Source: Rickettsia tillamookensis
GTDB lineage: Bacteria; Pseudomonadota; Alphaproteobacteria; Rickettsiales; Rickettsiaceae
Length of the DNA: 64,000 bases
Direction of reading: 5' to 3'
Assembly (NCBI RefSeq): GCF_016743795.2
Contig: NZ_CP060138.2
Location: 1,302,001-1,366,000 of the forward strand
The position numbers were made by a program, and so were the translations under genes. Within the stretch, counting starts at the first letter, position 1. Each line of letters begins with the position of its first letter. Shown here one piece after another: positions 32,394 through 44,000 of this stretch. Below the pieces are notes generated by a model. It had not been told where the DNA came from. It did not search any database and was given only the letters and a program-made list of their open reading frames with translations.

Positions 32394-34145
32394 CTATTTT
32401 TTAACATAACTGCCCGGTGCTTCTTCAATAGCCTTTAGATTCTGATAATCTAAAGAATCTACTAGCTTATTATCATTATTTTTTATAAGCCAATCAAGCC
32501 AATAATTCCACCATGAGCCTTCATATTCCGTAGCTTTCATAAGCCACTCATGACTACTTAAACTTAAGTCGTCATTAAGCCGATAATTATATTTAGCAAT
32601 CGCAGGAGGATTAACTACACCTGCTACATGCCCTGAATCCGTGAGACAAAAAATCTTATGTCCGTTTAATAATTTTACTCCATCATATATTGAACGCCAT
32701 GGAGCTATATGATCTTCTTTTGCGGCTACGAAAAAAGTGTTGCAATCAACTTTTCCAAGATCTATTTTTGTTCCGAGTAGCTCTAAATTATTAGACTCTT
32801 TTAGCAAGTTATTACAATATGTATTTTGTAAATATTCCTCATACATTTTTGCCGGCAAGTTAGTAGAATCCGCATTCCAATATAGCAAATCAAAAGGCAT
32901 AGGTTTTTTACCAAGCAAATAATTATTGACAAAAAACGTCCAAATTAGATCATTCGCCCTTAGCAAACTAAAACTATTTGATAAATATTGTCCGTCAAAA
33001 TAGCCCTTTAGCTTTATATCTTCTTTAATGTAATTAATCGTAGCTTCATTAAAAAATATTCCAAGCTCGCCTGGGTGAGTATAATCAAGCAAAGTAGTAA
33101 AGAAAGTGCTACTGTGAACAAAATCTATTTTTTTTGCTTTAAAGTAGGCGATAATTATAGCAAGGAACGTACCACCCATGCAATAGCCGACAAAATCAAT
33201 TTTTTTAAAACCAAGGTTTCTCACATACTCAAAAGGTGCTAAAATACCGTCTTTTAAGTAATCCTCGAAGCCTTTTTCCGATAGAGAAATATCAGGGTTA
33301 ACCCATGAAATAAGAAAAACTTGAAAATTATTTTCTACTAAGAAAGATATTAAAGAATTATGCGGAGATAAATCGAGTATATAATATTTATTTATACATG
33401 GCGGAATAATAAATATCGGAATCTTATGGACTTTCTCTTTCGGTTCATAGCATATTAATTGCATTAAATCATTTTGGAATATAACTTTTCCTTTTGTTGC
33501 CGCAATATTTTGACCGAGTTTAAAGGCGGATTTATCGGTAGTTTTAATATTTAATATATCACCAGAGCTTTTTATATCTCTTAAGAAATTTTCTAATCCC
33601 TGTACTAGATTTTGACCGCCGCTTTCTAACGTCTCACGTAAAACCTTAGGATTACAAAAAGCAAAATTTGAAGGTGAAAAAGCATCAATAAAATGTTTAG
33701 TTACAAACTCTAAATGTTGCTTGAGATCATTTGATAGCTCATACTGTTCTATATTCTTCTTAAGCCACTCACTAGATAGTAAATAATATTGTTTAACAAA
33801 GTCAAAATAAGCATTATCCTCCCATGAAGAATCTTTAAATCTTTTATCTCGATTATCCGGAGAAAATACAGCTTTTGCCGGACTACCGACAAATTTTGCA
33901 AAGCTATTCGTTGTAAGCTCTCTTAACTTATCAATATATTCAATATTAAGCTGACAAAATTTTTCAGGATTTGCCCAAAATTGTTCTACCATTAAAGAAG
34001 CTATAATCCTGTTTTTATCACTATCAATTAGACTCCTAGGTATCATACTCCCCCTACCTTGCATGAAATGCAAAATAAGCTCTTGATATTTATCGGCTAT
34101 TTCTTTGAAATTATTAATTATCGTCTCGTGCTGGATGTTATACAT
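32394..34145 (-). CDS. phaC: Poly-beta-hydroxybutyrate polymerase (class I PHA synthase)
   Basis: PHA synthase polymerising (R)-3-hydroxyacyl-CoA into storage granules. About 583 residues from ATG 34145, chosen over TTG 34157 because GGA is spaced correctly. The N-terminal domain has the family phrase FWANPEKFCQLNIEYIDKL, and the alpha/beta-hydrolase domain carries the lipase-like box GYCMGGTFLAI with the catalytic Cys, an Asp in FVAAKEDHIAPWRSIYDGVKLL, and a His in LTDSGHVAGVVNPP. All catalytic residues are visible. The phasin gene at 31012 completes a PHB granule module; phaA/phaB are not in this window. Confidence 0.93.
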   Translation of the reverse strand: MYNIQHETIINNFKEIADKYQELILHFMQGRGSMIPRSLIDSDKNRIIASLMVEQFWANPEKFCQLNIEYIDKLRELTTNSFAKFVGSPAKAVFSPDNRDKRFKDSSWEDNAYFDFVKQYYLLSSEWLKKNIEQYELSNDLKQHLEFVTKHFIDAFSPSNFAFCNPKVLRETLESGGQNLVQGLENFLRDIKSSGDILNIKTTDKSAFKLGQNIAATKGKVIFQNDLMQLICYEPKEKVHKIPIFIIPPCINKYYILDLSPHNSLISFLVENNFQVFLISWVNPDISLSEKGFEDYLKDGILAPFEYVRNLGFKKIDFVGYCMGGTFLAIIIAYFKAKKIDFVHSSTFFTTLLDYTHPGELGIFFNEATINYIKEDIKLKGYFDGQYLSNSFSLLRANDLIWTFFVNNYLLGKKPMPFDLLYWNADSTNLPAKMYEEYLQNTYCNNLLKESNNLELLGTKIDLGKVDCNTFFVAAKEDHIAPWRSIYDGVKLLNGHKIFCLTDSGHVAGVVNPPAIAKYNYRLNDDLSLSSHEWLMKATEYEGSWWNYWLDWLIKNNDNKLVDSLDYQNLKAIEEAPGSYVKK

Positions 34146-34191
34146 GTTTAGTTCCAAGGTATTTCTAAAAAATTAACAATTAATATAAATA

Positions 34192-34318
34192 GTAAACGAA
34201 GTTTAATTTGGAAAAGAGCAAGGCGTTTCACATTTTTTGACCGCAGCGTACATATTAGTACGTGAGGATCAAGAAATATGAAACAACGACGCCAATTTTT
34301 CAAATTAAACGAGTATAC
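34192..34318. repeat. Family B palindromic element, copy 1
   Basis: Left arm ACGAAGTTTAATTTGGAAAA and right arm TTTTTCAAATTAAACGAG then TATAC, nearly identical to the element at 5239-5365 including the inner GACCGCAGCGTAC/GTACGTGAGGATC pair. Confidence 0.8.
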
Positions 34319-34338
34319 TCCTGGTAAATGAAGAGTTG

Positions 34339-34466
34339 GTATACGAAGCTCAATTTGGAAAAGAGCAAGGAGTCTGTAAGCCGAGGAGCGGAGCGTATAA
34401 TAATACGTGAGCATCCGAGGTCTTACAAAGACGACGTAGCCAATTTTTCAAATTCAGCGAGTATAT
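34339..34466. repeat. Family B palindromic element, copy 2 (diverged)
   Basis: GTATACGAAGCTCAATTTGG to TCAAATTCAGCGAGTATAT. A second, more diverged copy only 20 bases after copy 1; together they fill the phaC-ubiD gap. It ends four bases before the ubiD stop. Confidence 0.75.
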
Positions 34467-34469
34467 ACC

Positions 34470-35948
34470 TTATATCTTTAAACCATCCCACATACTATCA
34501 ACCTTGTCGATAACTTCCTGACTCATTTCTATTTTTTTACCCCATTTTCTATTTGTCTCAGGGTATATTTTATCGGTTGCATCTATTCCCATTTTACTAC
34601 CAAGCCCTGAATCAGGTGATGCAAAATCTAAATAATCTATAGGAGAATTATCTATAAAGCTCGTATCACGCCTTGGATCGCTTCTTGTTGCTATTGCCCA
34701 AATTACTTCTTGCCAATTACGAACATCAATATCATCATCTACAACTATAATAAACTTACTATACATAAATTGCCGTAAGTACGACCAAATCCCAAGCATT
34801 ATTCTTTTAGCATGACCGGGATAAGATTTTTTAATCGATACTACCGCAACCCTATATGAACAACCTTCAGGCGGAAGCCAAAAATCTACTATTTCCGGAA
34901 ATTGCTGCTGCAAGATAGGAATAAAGATTTCATTTAATGCTTCACCTAAGATTGACGGCTCATCAGGCGGTTTTCCCGTATAGGTACTTAAATATACTGG
35001 ATTTTTCTTCATCGTTATTGCAGTTACGGTAAAGACCGGAAACTCCTCAACATCATTATAATATCCGGTATGATCCCCAAAAGGGCCTTCAGGTAAATAT
35101 TCCTCTAAACTTACATAACCTTCTAGCACTATTTCACTATGTGCAGGTACTTTAAGGTCAATAGTTTTGCATTGCACTAGCTCTACTTTTTCGTTACCGA
35201 GTAAACCTGCAAAATTATATTCTGAGATATTCTCAGGTATCGGTGTAACCGCTGCCAAAGTTACCGCTGGATTTGCCCCAATAACAATAGCAGCAGGAAA
35301 CGGCTCTTTTTTTACTTCTTTCCAACGTTTATGATGCTCTGCTCCGCCCCGTAACTTTAACCAACGCATCAATAGCTTATTAGGAGCTATTGTTTGCATC
35401 CTATATATACCAAGGTTGTAATTATCTATTTTATTATTACTAGGTCCTTTAGTAACTACTATCCCCCAAGTAATTAAAGGCGAAATATCATCAGGCCAAC
35501 ATCTTTGGATCGGCAATATATTAATATTCGGTTTGTCAATGACGATTTCATGACAGGCTGCTTTTGATATTGTTTTAGGAGACATAGCAAAGATACGCTT
35601 AGCAAGAGGTAACATTGATAATGTTTCTTTAAAAGATGCGGGAGGTTGCGGCTGTTTAAGGAATGCTAGTAAAACACCAAGCTCTCTTAATTCTTTGGGT
35701 GACTTAAGTTTAAGCCCCATACAAATACGATTTATACTAGCATAAAGATTAGTTAGAACAGGGATGTCAGATTTAATGCCGTCGGCTTTTATAACATTTT
35801 CAAAAAGTAATGCAGGTCCGCCTTGTGCTAATACTCTTCTACTAATTTCAGTAATTTCTAGGTCAGTTTTAACTGGGGTAGAAATACGCTTTAACTCACC
35901 GTTTTTTTCTAAAAATTTTAAAAATTCCGGTAAGTCTTTAAAGCTCAT
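34470..35948 (-). CDS. ubiD: 3-octaprenyl-4-hydroxybenzoate carboxy-lyase UbiD
   Basis: A prenylated-FMN-dependent decarboxylase of ubiquinone biosynthesis. The 492 residues agree with the family length (about 497 in E. coli). The family start [22 protein letters not shown] is present, followed by [10 protein letters not shown], the active-site region [16 protein letters not shown] (with the conserved E-x-P-F-G-D-H) and later [27 protein letters not shown]. Catalytic Arg/Glu/Asp residues appear intact. Monocistronic between repeat blocks. Confidence 0.95.
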   Translation of the reverse strand: MSFKDLPEFLKFLEKNGELKRISTPVKTDLEITEISRRVLAQGGPALLFENVIKADGIKSDIPVLTNLYASINRICMGLKLKSPKELRELGVLLAFLKQPQPPASFKETLSMLPLAKRIFAMSPKTISKAACHEIVIDKPNINILPIQRCWPDDISPLITWGIVVTKGPSNNKIDNYNLGIYRMQTIAPNKLLMRWLKLRGGAEHHKRWKEVKKEPFPAAIVIGANPAVTLAAVTPIPENISEYNFAGLLGNEKVELVQCKTIDLKVPAHSEIVLEGYVSLEEYLPEGPFGDHTGYYNDVEEFPVFTVTAITMKKNPVYLSTYTGKPPDEPSILGEALNEIFIPILQQQFPEIVDFWLPPEGCSYRVAVVSIKKSYPGHAKRIMLGIWSYLRQFMYSKFIIVVDDDIDVRNWQEVIWAIATRSDPRRDTSFIDNSPIDYLDFASPDSGLGSKMGIDATDKIYPETNRKWGKKIEMSQEVIDKVDSMWDGLKI

Positions 35949-35985
35949 AGTTCTATTTTTTTATTTATAATGCGTGGCTTATTTT

Positions 35986-36243
35986 ATCGTCATTGCGAGC
36001 GACTGCAAGGAGCGTGGCAATCTCAGGATGCTTGACAAGATTGCCACGTCGCTTCGCTCCGGTCTTGTTGCATGGCTCGAAAAACCCGCTCGGTGTCATA
36101 CCGTGGCTTGTCCACGGTATCCAGTAAAACAACTAAAAATACTAATAATATTAGTATTTTTAACTGGATCCCGTGAATAAATCACGGGATGACAAAGGTG
36201 AAGCTGAGCCATGCAACAACGCCCTTCGCTCCTCGCAATGACG
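35986..36243. repeat. Nested palindromes: family A split by family E split by family C
   Basis: The outer arms are CGTCATTGCGAGCGACTGC at 35988 and CGCTCCTCGCAATGACGG at about 36226-36243. Inside them TTGTTGCATGGCTCG (36065) pairs with GAGCCATGCAACAACG (36208). Inside these TGTCATACCGTGG (36094) pairs loosely with CACGGGATGACA (36181), and at the centre is an AAAATACTAATA/TATTAGTATTTT stem. Three layers of palindromes are thus inserted inside one another. Confidence 0.8.
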
Positions 36244-36261
36244 GTGCGGGGTGACAGCTCC

Positions 36262-37836
36262 CTATTTACTAAAATTAGCTTTTACCTGCATATCGTTCTG
36301 AATAATTGCATAGTTAATTAGCTCGTCAATTACAGAATTTTTAATATTATATATTATATTTTTTTCTGAATTGATATGAATATTTTTAGCCGTTAATTCA
36401 TCGATAGTTCTAGATTTAATATATGCAAAATATACTTCATCACCTACTTGGAATATAGGTGTATTACTTCCTATTTTAGTATTAAAAATTGATAATAATA
36501 TTTCAGGAGTTAGAGTTAGATCATTTTCCATTTCGGATCTAATATAGCTTTTTTTGCTTATTTTTATTCCGGTAGCTTTAAGCTCTTTTATGTTCTCTTG
36601 ATCTGAATTATACTCCTTTGCTAAATCCTTGATAATTTTTAAGTTTACATCTGCAATATTCCGCTTTATCCAAGCTTTATTTACCTGCTCTTTAATAGCA
36701 CCAAATTCAGGTATTTTTGCCGGCTGAATCGATTTTAATTCTACCAATATAAGATAGCTTTTATCTTCTGCTTCTATAGGATAAGATAATTCTCCTTCCG
36801 AAAGCTCAAAAATACTATCAGCATTTTCGGCAATTATTTTATCTTCAATAAGCTCTGCATAACTGATATAGTTAACGTTTTGTATCGGTAGCTTATATTT
36901 TTCAGCAATTTCAACTAAGCTAGAACCGGCTGCCGTCTCATCTTCCAGCTTTTTAGCAAACTCCATATTAAGTATGTCGATTTTTTGAGCCTTTAATAAA
37001 TCATGTAATTGTTTCTGTACTGCTTCAAAACTTTGATCACCGAATTCATCTTTATTTTCATTATAAAACTCTAACAACTCATCTTGAGTAACTGAGACTT
37101 TTAAATCCTTAATATTAGCTTTAATATAAGAAAAGCTGCGTTTCTCAGGTATTTCAAACGAGGTTTTATTATCTTGGTAAAAATCCTTTAATTGCTGATC
37201 GGTAGGGGTAGAGATTTGTAAATCTTTCGGTTTATTTTGTAAATCTATTTGTACTAATTCTACTTCTCTTTTTTCAGCCATATAATCTACTATATTGTCA
37301 ATCATAGCTTTAGGGACATAGAAACTTTCTACAAAAGTACCGACAAAAATATTTTTTAGAGCTTTTTCTTTGAAGTTTAATAAATATTTTTCTTCATCCA
37401 TATAAGAATTTCTAAAATAAGTTTTAAAAATTTTTATATCGAAAACACCTTGCTCATTTTTAAAAACCGGTGATTCTTTAACTAAAATTTTAACTGTATC
37501 ATCACTTAGATCTAAGTCATAATAACTAACTAAATAATCTAAGACATTATCGTAAACAAGCCTTTTTAGGATTCGGTTATCAATATTTAACTGTGCGATT
37601 TCTTCATCCGTTAAACTTGTTCCTGTTTGCTTACTTATAGCATTAATTTCTAAAGATTTTGCCCGCAAAAAATCTTCTTGGGATATATTTTTCACATGAG
37701 AAAAAGTAACAATATCGCCGCTTCTTCTTCCGTTTAATACATCTTTAATACCAAAGCCGACAAAAGCAAAAGCTATCATTGCGAATAAAACTCGCATTAT
37801 AAAACTATCGGCAGTTTTTCTAATATTATCTAACAT
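36262..37836 (-). CDS. ppiD: PpiD/SurA-type periplasmic peptidyl-prolyl isomerase
   Basis: A membrane-anchored chaperone-isomerase assisting folding of outer-membrane proteins. From ATG 37836 it has 524 residues: a single N-terminal membrane segment (MRVLFAMIAFAFVGFGI), a SurA-like chaperone domain (FSHVKNISQEDFLRAKSLEINAIS..., ~40-230) and a PpiC-like rotamase region (~330-420, AEKYKLPIQNVNYIS, SEGELSYPIEAEDKSYLILVELK). The open frame extends to 37959, but the first 41 codons are family C repeat DNA; AGGAAA is spaced correctly before 37836. Encoded just downstream of ompA, a likely client, though separated by a terminator. Confidence 0.88.
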   Translation of the reverse strand: MLDNIRKTADSFIMRVLFAMIAFAFVGFGIKDVLNGRRSGDIVTFSHVKNISQEDFLRAKSLEINAISKQTGTSLTDEEIAQLNIDNRILKRLVYDNVLDYLVSYYDLDLSDDTVKILVKESPVFKNEQGVFDIKIFKTYFRNSYMDEEKYLLNFKEKALKNIFVGTFVESFYVPKAMIDNIVDYMAEKREVELVQIDLQNKPKDLQISTPTDQQLKDFYQDNKTSFEIPEKRSFSYIKANIKDLKVSVTQDELLEFYNENKDEFGDQSFEAVQKQLHDLLKAQKIDILNMEFAKKLEDETAAGSSLVEIAEKYKLPIQNVNYISYAELIEDKIIAENADSIFELSEGELSYPIEAEDKSYLILVELKSIQPAKIPEFGAIKEQVNKAWIKRNIADVNLKIIKDLAKEYNSDQENIKELKATGIKISKKSYIRSEMENDLTLTPEILLSIFNTKIGSNTPIFQVGDEVYFAYIKSRTIDELTAKNIHINSEKNIIYNIKNSVIDELINYAIIQNDMQVKANFSK

Positions 37837-37847
37837 AATTTTCCTCA

Positions 37848-37924
37848 GTGTCATCCCGTGGCCTGTCCACGGGATCCATAAAAAAACAAAGACTGGATAC
37901 CGTGGACAAGCCACGGTATGACAC
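37848..37924. repeat. Family C palindromic element
   Basis: GTGTCATCCCGTGGCCTGTC to CCACGGTATGACAC, with inner CACGGGATCCA/TGGATACCGTGG pair. It ends 34 bases before the ompA terminator. Confidence 0.8.
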
Positions 37925-37957
37925 AGTACAAATATACACAATAGTACATTATAAAGC

Positions 37958-37995
37958 AAAAAAGCCTATATAGTCAAACTATATAGGCTTTTTTT
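37958..37995 (-). terminator. Intrinsic terminator of ompA
   Basis: A stem AAAAGCCTATATAG with CTATATAGGCTTTT around TCAAA, flanked by A and T runs. On the minus strand it follows the ompA stop (38015) by about 20 bases and ends in a T run, so it should terminate the ompA transcript. Confidence 0.8.
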
Positions 37996-38014
37996 ATGAT
38001 TATAGAACGGTTAA

Positions 38015-41000
38015 TTAAAAATTAACACGAACTTTTACACTACCTTGCTGAGCGAAATACTTACTTCCGATATTTGTATCGTAGTTAATACCATATTCCA
38101 TCATTTTGTGCTTAACAGTAACACCAACACCGACATCAAAGCTTGTTTTGCTTTGCTTAAAGCTGTTGGTTGGGAAAGGAGCAGTCATACCTTGTAATCT
38201 TGCATCAATCGCCGGAACTTTATTCTTGAATGCATAATCAACCATTGCGTAAAGCTCAGGTGTTAGCACTACTTCTTCATTGACATTGATATTACTTGAT
38301 ACTTTAGCACCGAGTAAACCATCGAAGCTATTATAGTTCTTGCCTTTAACTGTAAGGTTTTGGTTAGTAGTACCGGTTTCTTTATAACCCTTATCTTTGA
38401 TAGCCGAATATCTAAGTCCCGCAAGCGGTGTTAGGTTAATGTTCTCAGGCATCATATAGGTATAACCTGCCATTAACTGACCTGTATAGCTTTCGGATTT
38501 ATACTTACCGTTTGCAGTTTGATAACCGATAGTATTTTGTGCTACCGCAACAACACGTCTTGATTTGCTTTTTATCCTATTATCCGAGTAAGATGCTATA
38601 GCTTCAACGAAGAGATTTTCATAAGGTACATTATATAAACCGTATACGGAATAGATGTTACTCTCTACCTTATTCTTATCGCCCGTCTTATTATTTTTCA
38701 GCTTAATATCGGTATCGGCTCTTGTATATGCAAGCCCGAGTGCTAAATCATCGTTAACTAAGCCGTCAAAACCTATAGTGCCACCGGTTGTATCGGACTT
38801 ATAACCGCTTATATTGTTACGCATCTTCTGCGTTGCATTACCGACAAACGGACTTATCCATGCACCAAACTTAGCATCTCTGTCCTCATCACCGGCAGCT
38901 ACGGCAGCCGGCTGTATTGCATCCATTCTAGCATTTAGATTAATTAAGCTACTTGAGATATTACTTAGTATAACTTGATTATTAATAGCAGCTATAGTAT
39001 CGCTAGGTTTTACAACATCTTGTATAAGGTGAGTTGTAGCATCTGCTTCTTGTTGCGGCGTCATAAAGCCGAAATTATTGAAAGCTTGACGTGCATCCGA
39101 ACCGTTTGGAGCATCTTCCATTAACTCAAGCGATTTCTTTATATTTGCAGCATTTGGGATATTTGCAAGCGGTCCACCCGGTTCAAAATATTCGTCGATA
39201 ACATCTTCAGCTATATCTTCAGCAAATAATGTTAAAGTTGATGCATCAAAAGTAAAGTCAACAAAACGGTTGTCATTATTAATAGTTATTTTAACATTCC
39301 CTTCGGGAGTAGGCTTTAATCCGCCTGCTGTTTCTGCAGATATTACCGTATATTTTGTATCTGGACTTATATTATTAATGTCGAAATTAGTAGCAGTAAC
39401 AACAAGTGCTAAAGTTGAAACCCCTGATAAATCAAGAGTACTACCTGATTTAATTAAGATATTACCGCCTGACTTAGCTGCTCCGTCAAAAGTAGTATTT
39501 AAGGTTAGCGTATCGGTAAAGCTACCGGTGCCGGTATATGTTACTTGGCTTGCACCTAAAGTAAGTGTAGTACCGCTACCTGTTATATTACTATTAAAGG
39601 CTAGGCTATTACCGAAATTAATAGTAGCATTGTTAGCTGCAAAGCTGGTAGCTGTTACATTTTTAGCAAAATTAGTGATAGAAGCTTTAGCTAAAGTAAC
39701 TGCACCGGTGTTAGTAAATGTATCGGCAAAACTTGTAGTACCACCGAGTGTCGCTGCACCTTTTGCGTTAACACTGCTTGCAAAGTTTGTAGTACCTGCC
39801 GTGGTGATATCACCGACCTCATTACCGACTTTACCTACAGCACCGCTAACACTACCGCCATTCGTGAATTTTAGCTTCAGAGCCTGACCGCCGGTTTTAT
39901 TTATGCTGCCTGTTAAGTTAAAGTTTGCAGGTAATGTTAAGAGTGCAGTACCGTTACCTTGGATTTCAGTGATGCTAGTATTACCGCCTGTAGTTATACT
40001 TACAGCCCCAGCACCAACTTTTAACATAGCAAGGTTTGTAATAGGTCCATTAATAGTACTTGCACCGGTTGCTATGATTGTACCGTTAACTCCACCAGTA
40101 CTTGTAACACTACCAGTAATATTTTTATTTGCACCAAGCGTTATAACTGCTGCTTGATTATTGAAATCTACATTACCGTTAATATTACCGTTTTGAGTTA
40201 AAGCAGTAGCAGCACCGAATGATAAATTAGAATTAATATCATTATTATAGGTAATTGCCGGCAATGATAATTCTAAATCGTTAGCAAATATACCGCTATC
40301 TATTTGGAATGTTCCGTTTCCTCTAAATTCTAATTGTTTTAACCTATTTACTGCAGTACCGTAAGTAGCATTCCCGGCACTTGCAAGAATTACTTTCCCG
40401 GCATTAGCTCCTGAATCTACAGCAAGCTTACCTTTATTTGGAGCTCCAGGATCAAGCACGGCATTTAATGTTATCGTACCGTTTCCTGCTGCACTATTTT
40501 GTAATACTAAAGTTGCATCTTCATGGGCAAAATTAATAGTCTGACCGTTTGCTAAAATTCCTACATTACCGTCATTCGCATCAATCGTATAAGAACCGGC
40601 AGCAGCAGCAACCGCTGCACCTGTATGTCCTACGCCTGCAGCACCGATATTTATTACATTAATTTGGTTAGTAATACCACCCACATCAACAAAATTTGTA
40701 GTACCTAAGATATTAAATGCAAGAACATTTGTAGTATCTATATTATTCAATGCTACACTACCTAAAACATTTAATGATGCTAATTCATTTCCTGCTGTAC
40801 CTATTGCTTTAGCTCCGCCATCACCTTGTAAGGTTACAAGTTTTGTTGTACCAATAAGAGTCAACCCACCGCCACCGGTTGCAAACGCCGGTAAATCATT
40901 TTTAAGAGTTATAACTCTATTATCTGTAGTACTATCGTTAAGTAAGAAAAGATTTGAGTTTGCTCCTTTAAAATTAATCGCTTGAGCGTTTAATATATCA

Positions 41001-44000
41001 ACATCAGCGTTCTTAGCATTTATTGCAAAAGACTTATTATTTTGAATGTTAATTTGTGCAACTGTGCCTATACTAGCATCGTTTGCAATCACTGTACCAC
41101 CAGCATTAATATTAAGTATACCGGTAGCACCGTTTGTTATAGCTCCGCTTAAGTTATAAGTGTTACCGCCAGGACCGTTAAACTCTAACGTACCACCATC
41201 TACATCAGCACTGAAGTTCACAGTTGTAGCCACTAAATTACCGCCGACTTTTATCGTACCGACTGCTCCACCACCGACAATATCATCAAAATTTACGGTT
41301 TGTGCATAAATATCACTACCAAACACCAGGTCTGCAGCCCCATTATTAACTTTAGCATTCAGAACTTTTAGAGATGCTGCATTTGTACCTACCGCTCCGG
41401 TAACCCCTACTCCGGCTGTTGTTAATGTACCGTTACCTCCTGCTGCAGTTACTGCTCCGGTAATTCCGTTATTCGCCGTTAACGCACCGTCTGCTGCAAA
41501 ATTTACTGCTGCCGTTATTGCTTGTGCTGCCTTCACATTTGTTGCTGCATTATTAACCGTCACTGTTGTTGCATCAATGCTTGTTACGTTACTTGCACCA
41601 TTAAACAATACTTGTTTTAATATATTACCGCCATTTGTTCCTATCGCTCCGGTTACATCTCCTACTCCAACTGTAAGTGTACCGGTATTATTGGCCTTTG
41701 TTGTCACCGCTCCGGTAATTCCGTTATTTGCCGTTAATGCACCGTCCGCTCCAAAACTTACTGCTGACGTGATTGCTCCTGCTGCTGTTACATTTGCTGC
41801 TACATTACCAATGCTCACTGTTGTGGCATCAATTGTTGTTACGTTACTTACACCGTTAAATAGTACTTGCTTTAATATATTACCGCCATTTGTACCTATA
41901 GCTCCGGTTACATTCCCTGCTCCAACTGTAAGTGTACCGGTATTATTATTAGCCGTAGTTACTGCTCCAGTAATTCCGTTATCAGCTATTAACTGACCGT
42001 CCGCTGCAAAATTTACTGCTGCCGTGATCACTCCTGTTGCCAGTACGTCTGCTGCTGCATTATTAATGGTTACTGTTGTTGCATCAATGCTTGTTACATC
42101 ATTCATACCATTAAATAGCACTTGCTTTAATATGTTACCGCCATTTGTACCTATAGCTCCGGTTACATTCCCTGCTCCAACTGTAAGTGTACCGGTATTA
42201 TTATTAGCCGTAGTTACTGCTCCAGTAATTCCGTTATCAGCTATTAACTGACCGTCCGCTGCAAAATTTACTGCTGCCGTGATCACTCCTGCTGCCCGTA
42301 CGTCTGCTGCTCCATTATTAATGGTTACTGTTGTTGCATCAATGCTTGTTACATCACTTGCACCATTAAACAATACTTGTTTTAATATATTACCGCCATT
42401 TGTTCCTATCGCTCCGGTTACATCTCCTACTCCAACTGTAAGTGTACCGGTATTATTGGCCTTTGTTGTCACCGCTCCGGTAATTCCGTTATTTGCCGTT
42501 AATGCACCGTCCGCTGCAAAATTTACTGCTGCCGTGATCACTCCTGCTGCCCGTACGTCTGCTGCTCCATTATTAATGGTTACTGTTGTTGCATCAATGC
42601 TTGTTACATCACTTGCACCATTAAACAATACTTGTTTTAATATATTACCGCCATTTGTTCCTATCGCTCCGGTTACATCTCCTACTCCAACTGTAAGTGT
42701 ACCGGTATTATTGGCCTTTGTTGTCACCGCTCCGGTAATTCCGTTATTTGCCGTTAATGCACCGTCCGCTGCAAAATTTACTGCTGCCGTGATCACTCCT
42801 GCTGCCCGTACGTCTGCTGCTCCATTATTAATGGTTACTGTTGTTGCATCAATGCTTGTTACATCACTTGCACCATTAAACAATACTTGTTTTAATATAT
42901 TACCGCCATTTGTTCCTATCGCTCCGGTTACATCTCCTACTCCAACTGTAAGTGTACCGGTATTATTGGCCTTTGTTGTCACCGCTCCGGTAATTCCGTT
43001 ATTTGCCGTTAATGCACCGTCCGCTGCAAAATTTACTGCTGCCGTGATCACTCCTGCTGCCCGTACGTCTGCTGCTCCATTATTAATGGTTACTGTTGTT
43101 GCATCAATGCTTGTTACATCACTTGCACCATTAAACAATACTTGTTTTAATATATTACCGCCATTTGTTCCTATCGCTCCGGTTACATCTCCTACTCCAA
43201 CTGTAAGTGTACCGGTATTATTGGCCTTTGTTGTCACCGCTCCGGTAATTCCGTTATTTGCCGTTAATGCACCGTCCGCTGCAAAATTTACTGCTGCCGT
43301 GATCACTCCTGCTGCCCGTACGTCTGCTGCTCCATTATTAATGGTTACTGTTGTTGCATCAATGCTTGTTACATCACTTGCACCATTAAACAATACTTGT
43401 TTTAATATATTACCGCCATTTGTTCCTATCGCTCCGGTTACATCTCCTACTCCAACTGTAAGTGTACCGGTATTATTGGCCTTTGTTGTCACCGCTCCGG
43501 TAATTCCGTTATTTGCCGTTAATGCACCGTCCGCTGCAAAATTTACTGCTGCCGTGATCACTCCTGCTGCCCGTACGTCTGCTGCTCCATTATTAATGGT
43601 TACTGTTGTTGCATCAATGCTTGTTACATCACTTGCACCATTAAACAATACTTGTTTTAATATATTACCGCCATTTGTTCCTATCGCTCCGGTTACATCT
43701 CCTACTCCAACTGTAAGTGTACCGGTATTATTGGCCTTTGTTGTCACCGCTCCGGTAATTCCGTTATTTGCCGTTAATGCACCGTCCGCTGCAAAATTTA
43801 CTGCTGCCGTGATCACTCCTGCTGCCCGTACGTCTGCTGCTCCATTATTAATGGTTACTGTTGTTGCATCAATGCTTGTTACATCATTCACACCATTAAA
43901 TAGCACTTGCTTTAATATGTTACCGCCATTTGTACCTATAGCTCCGGTTACATTCCCTGCTCCAACTGTAAGTGTACCGGTATTATTATTAGCCGTAGTT

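Noticed and set aside
34148..34414. 88-residue ORF upstream of phaC
   Set aside because: It is made of family B repeat sequence (the FNLKNWRRC phrase recurs at every copy).
35974..36180. 68-residue ORF upstream of ubiD
   Set aside because: Translation of the nested palindrome block; no independent gene features.
37836..37959. Upstream start of ppiD at 37959
   Set aside because: The first 41 codons are family C repeat; a good ribosome-binding site and the membrane anchor place the start at 37836.
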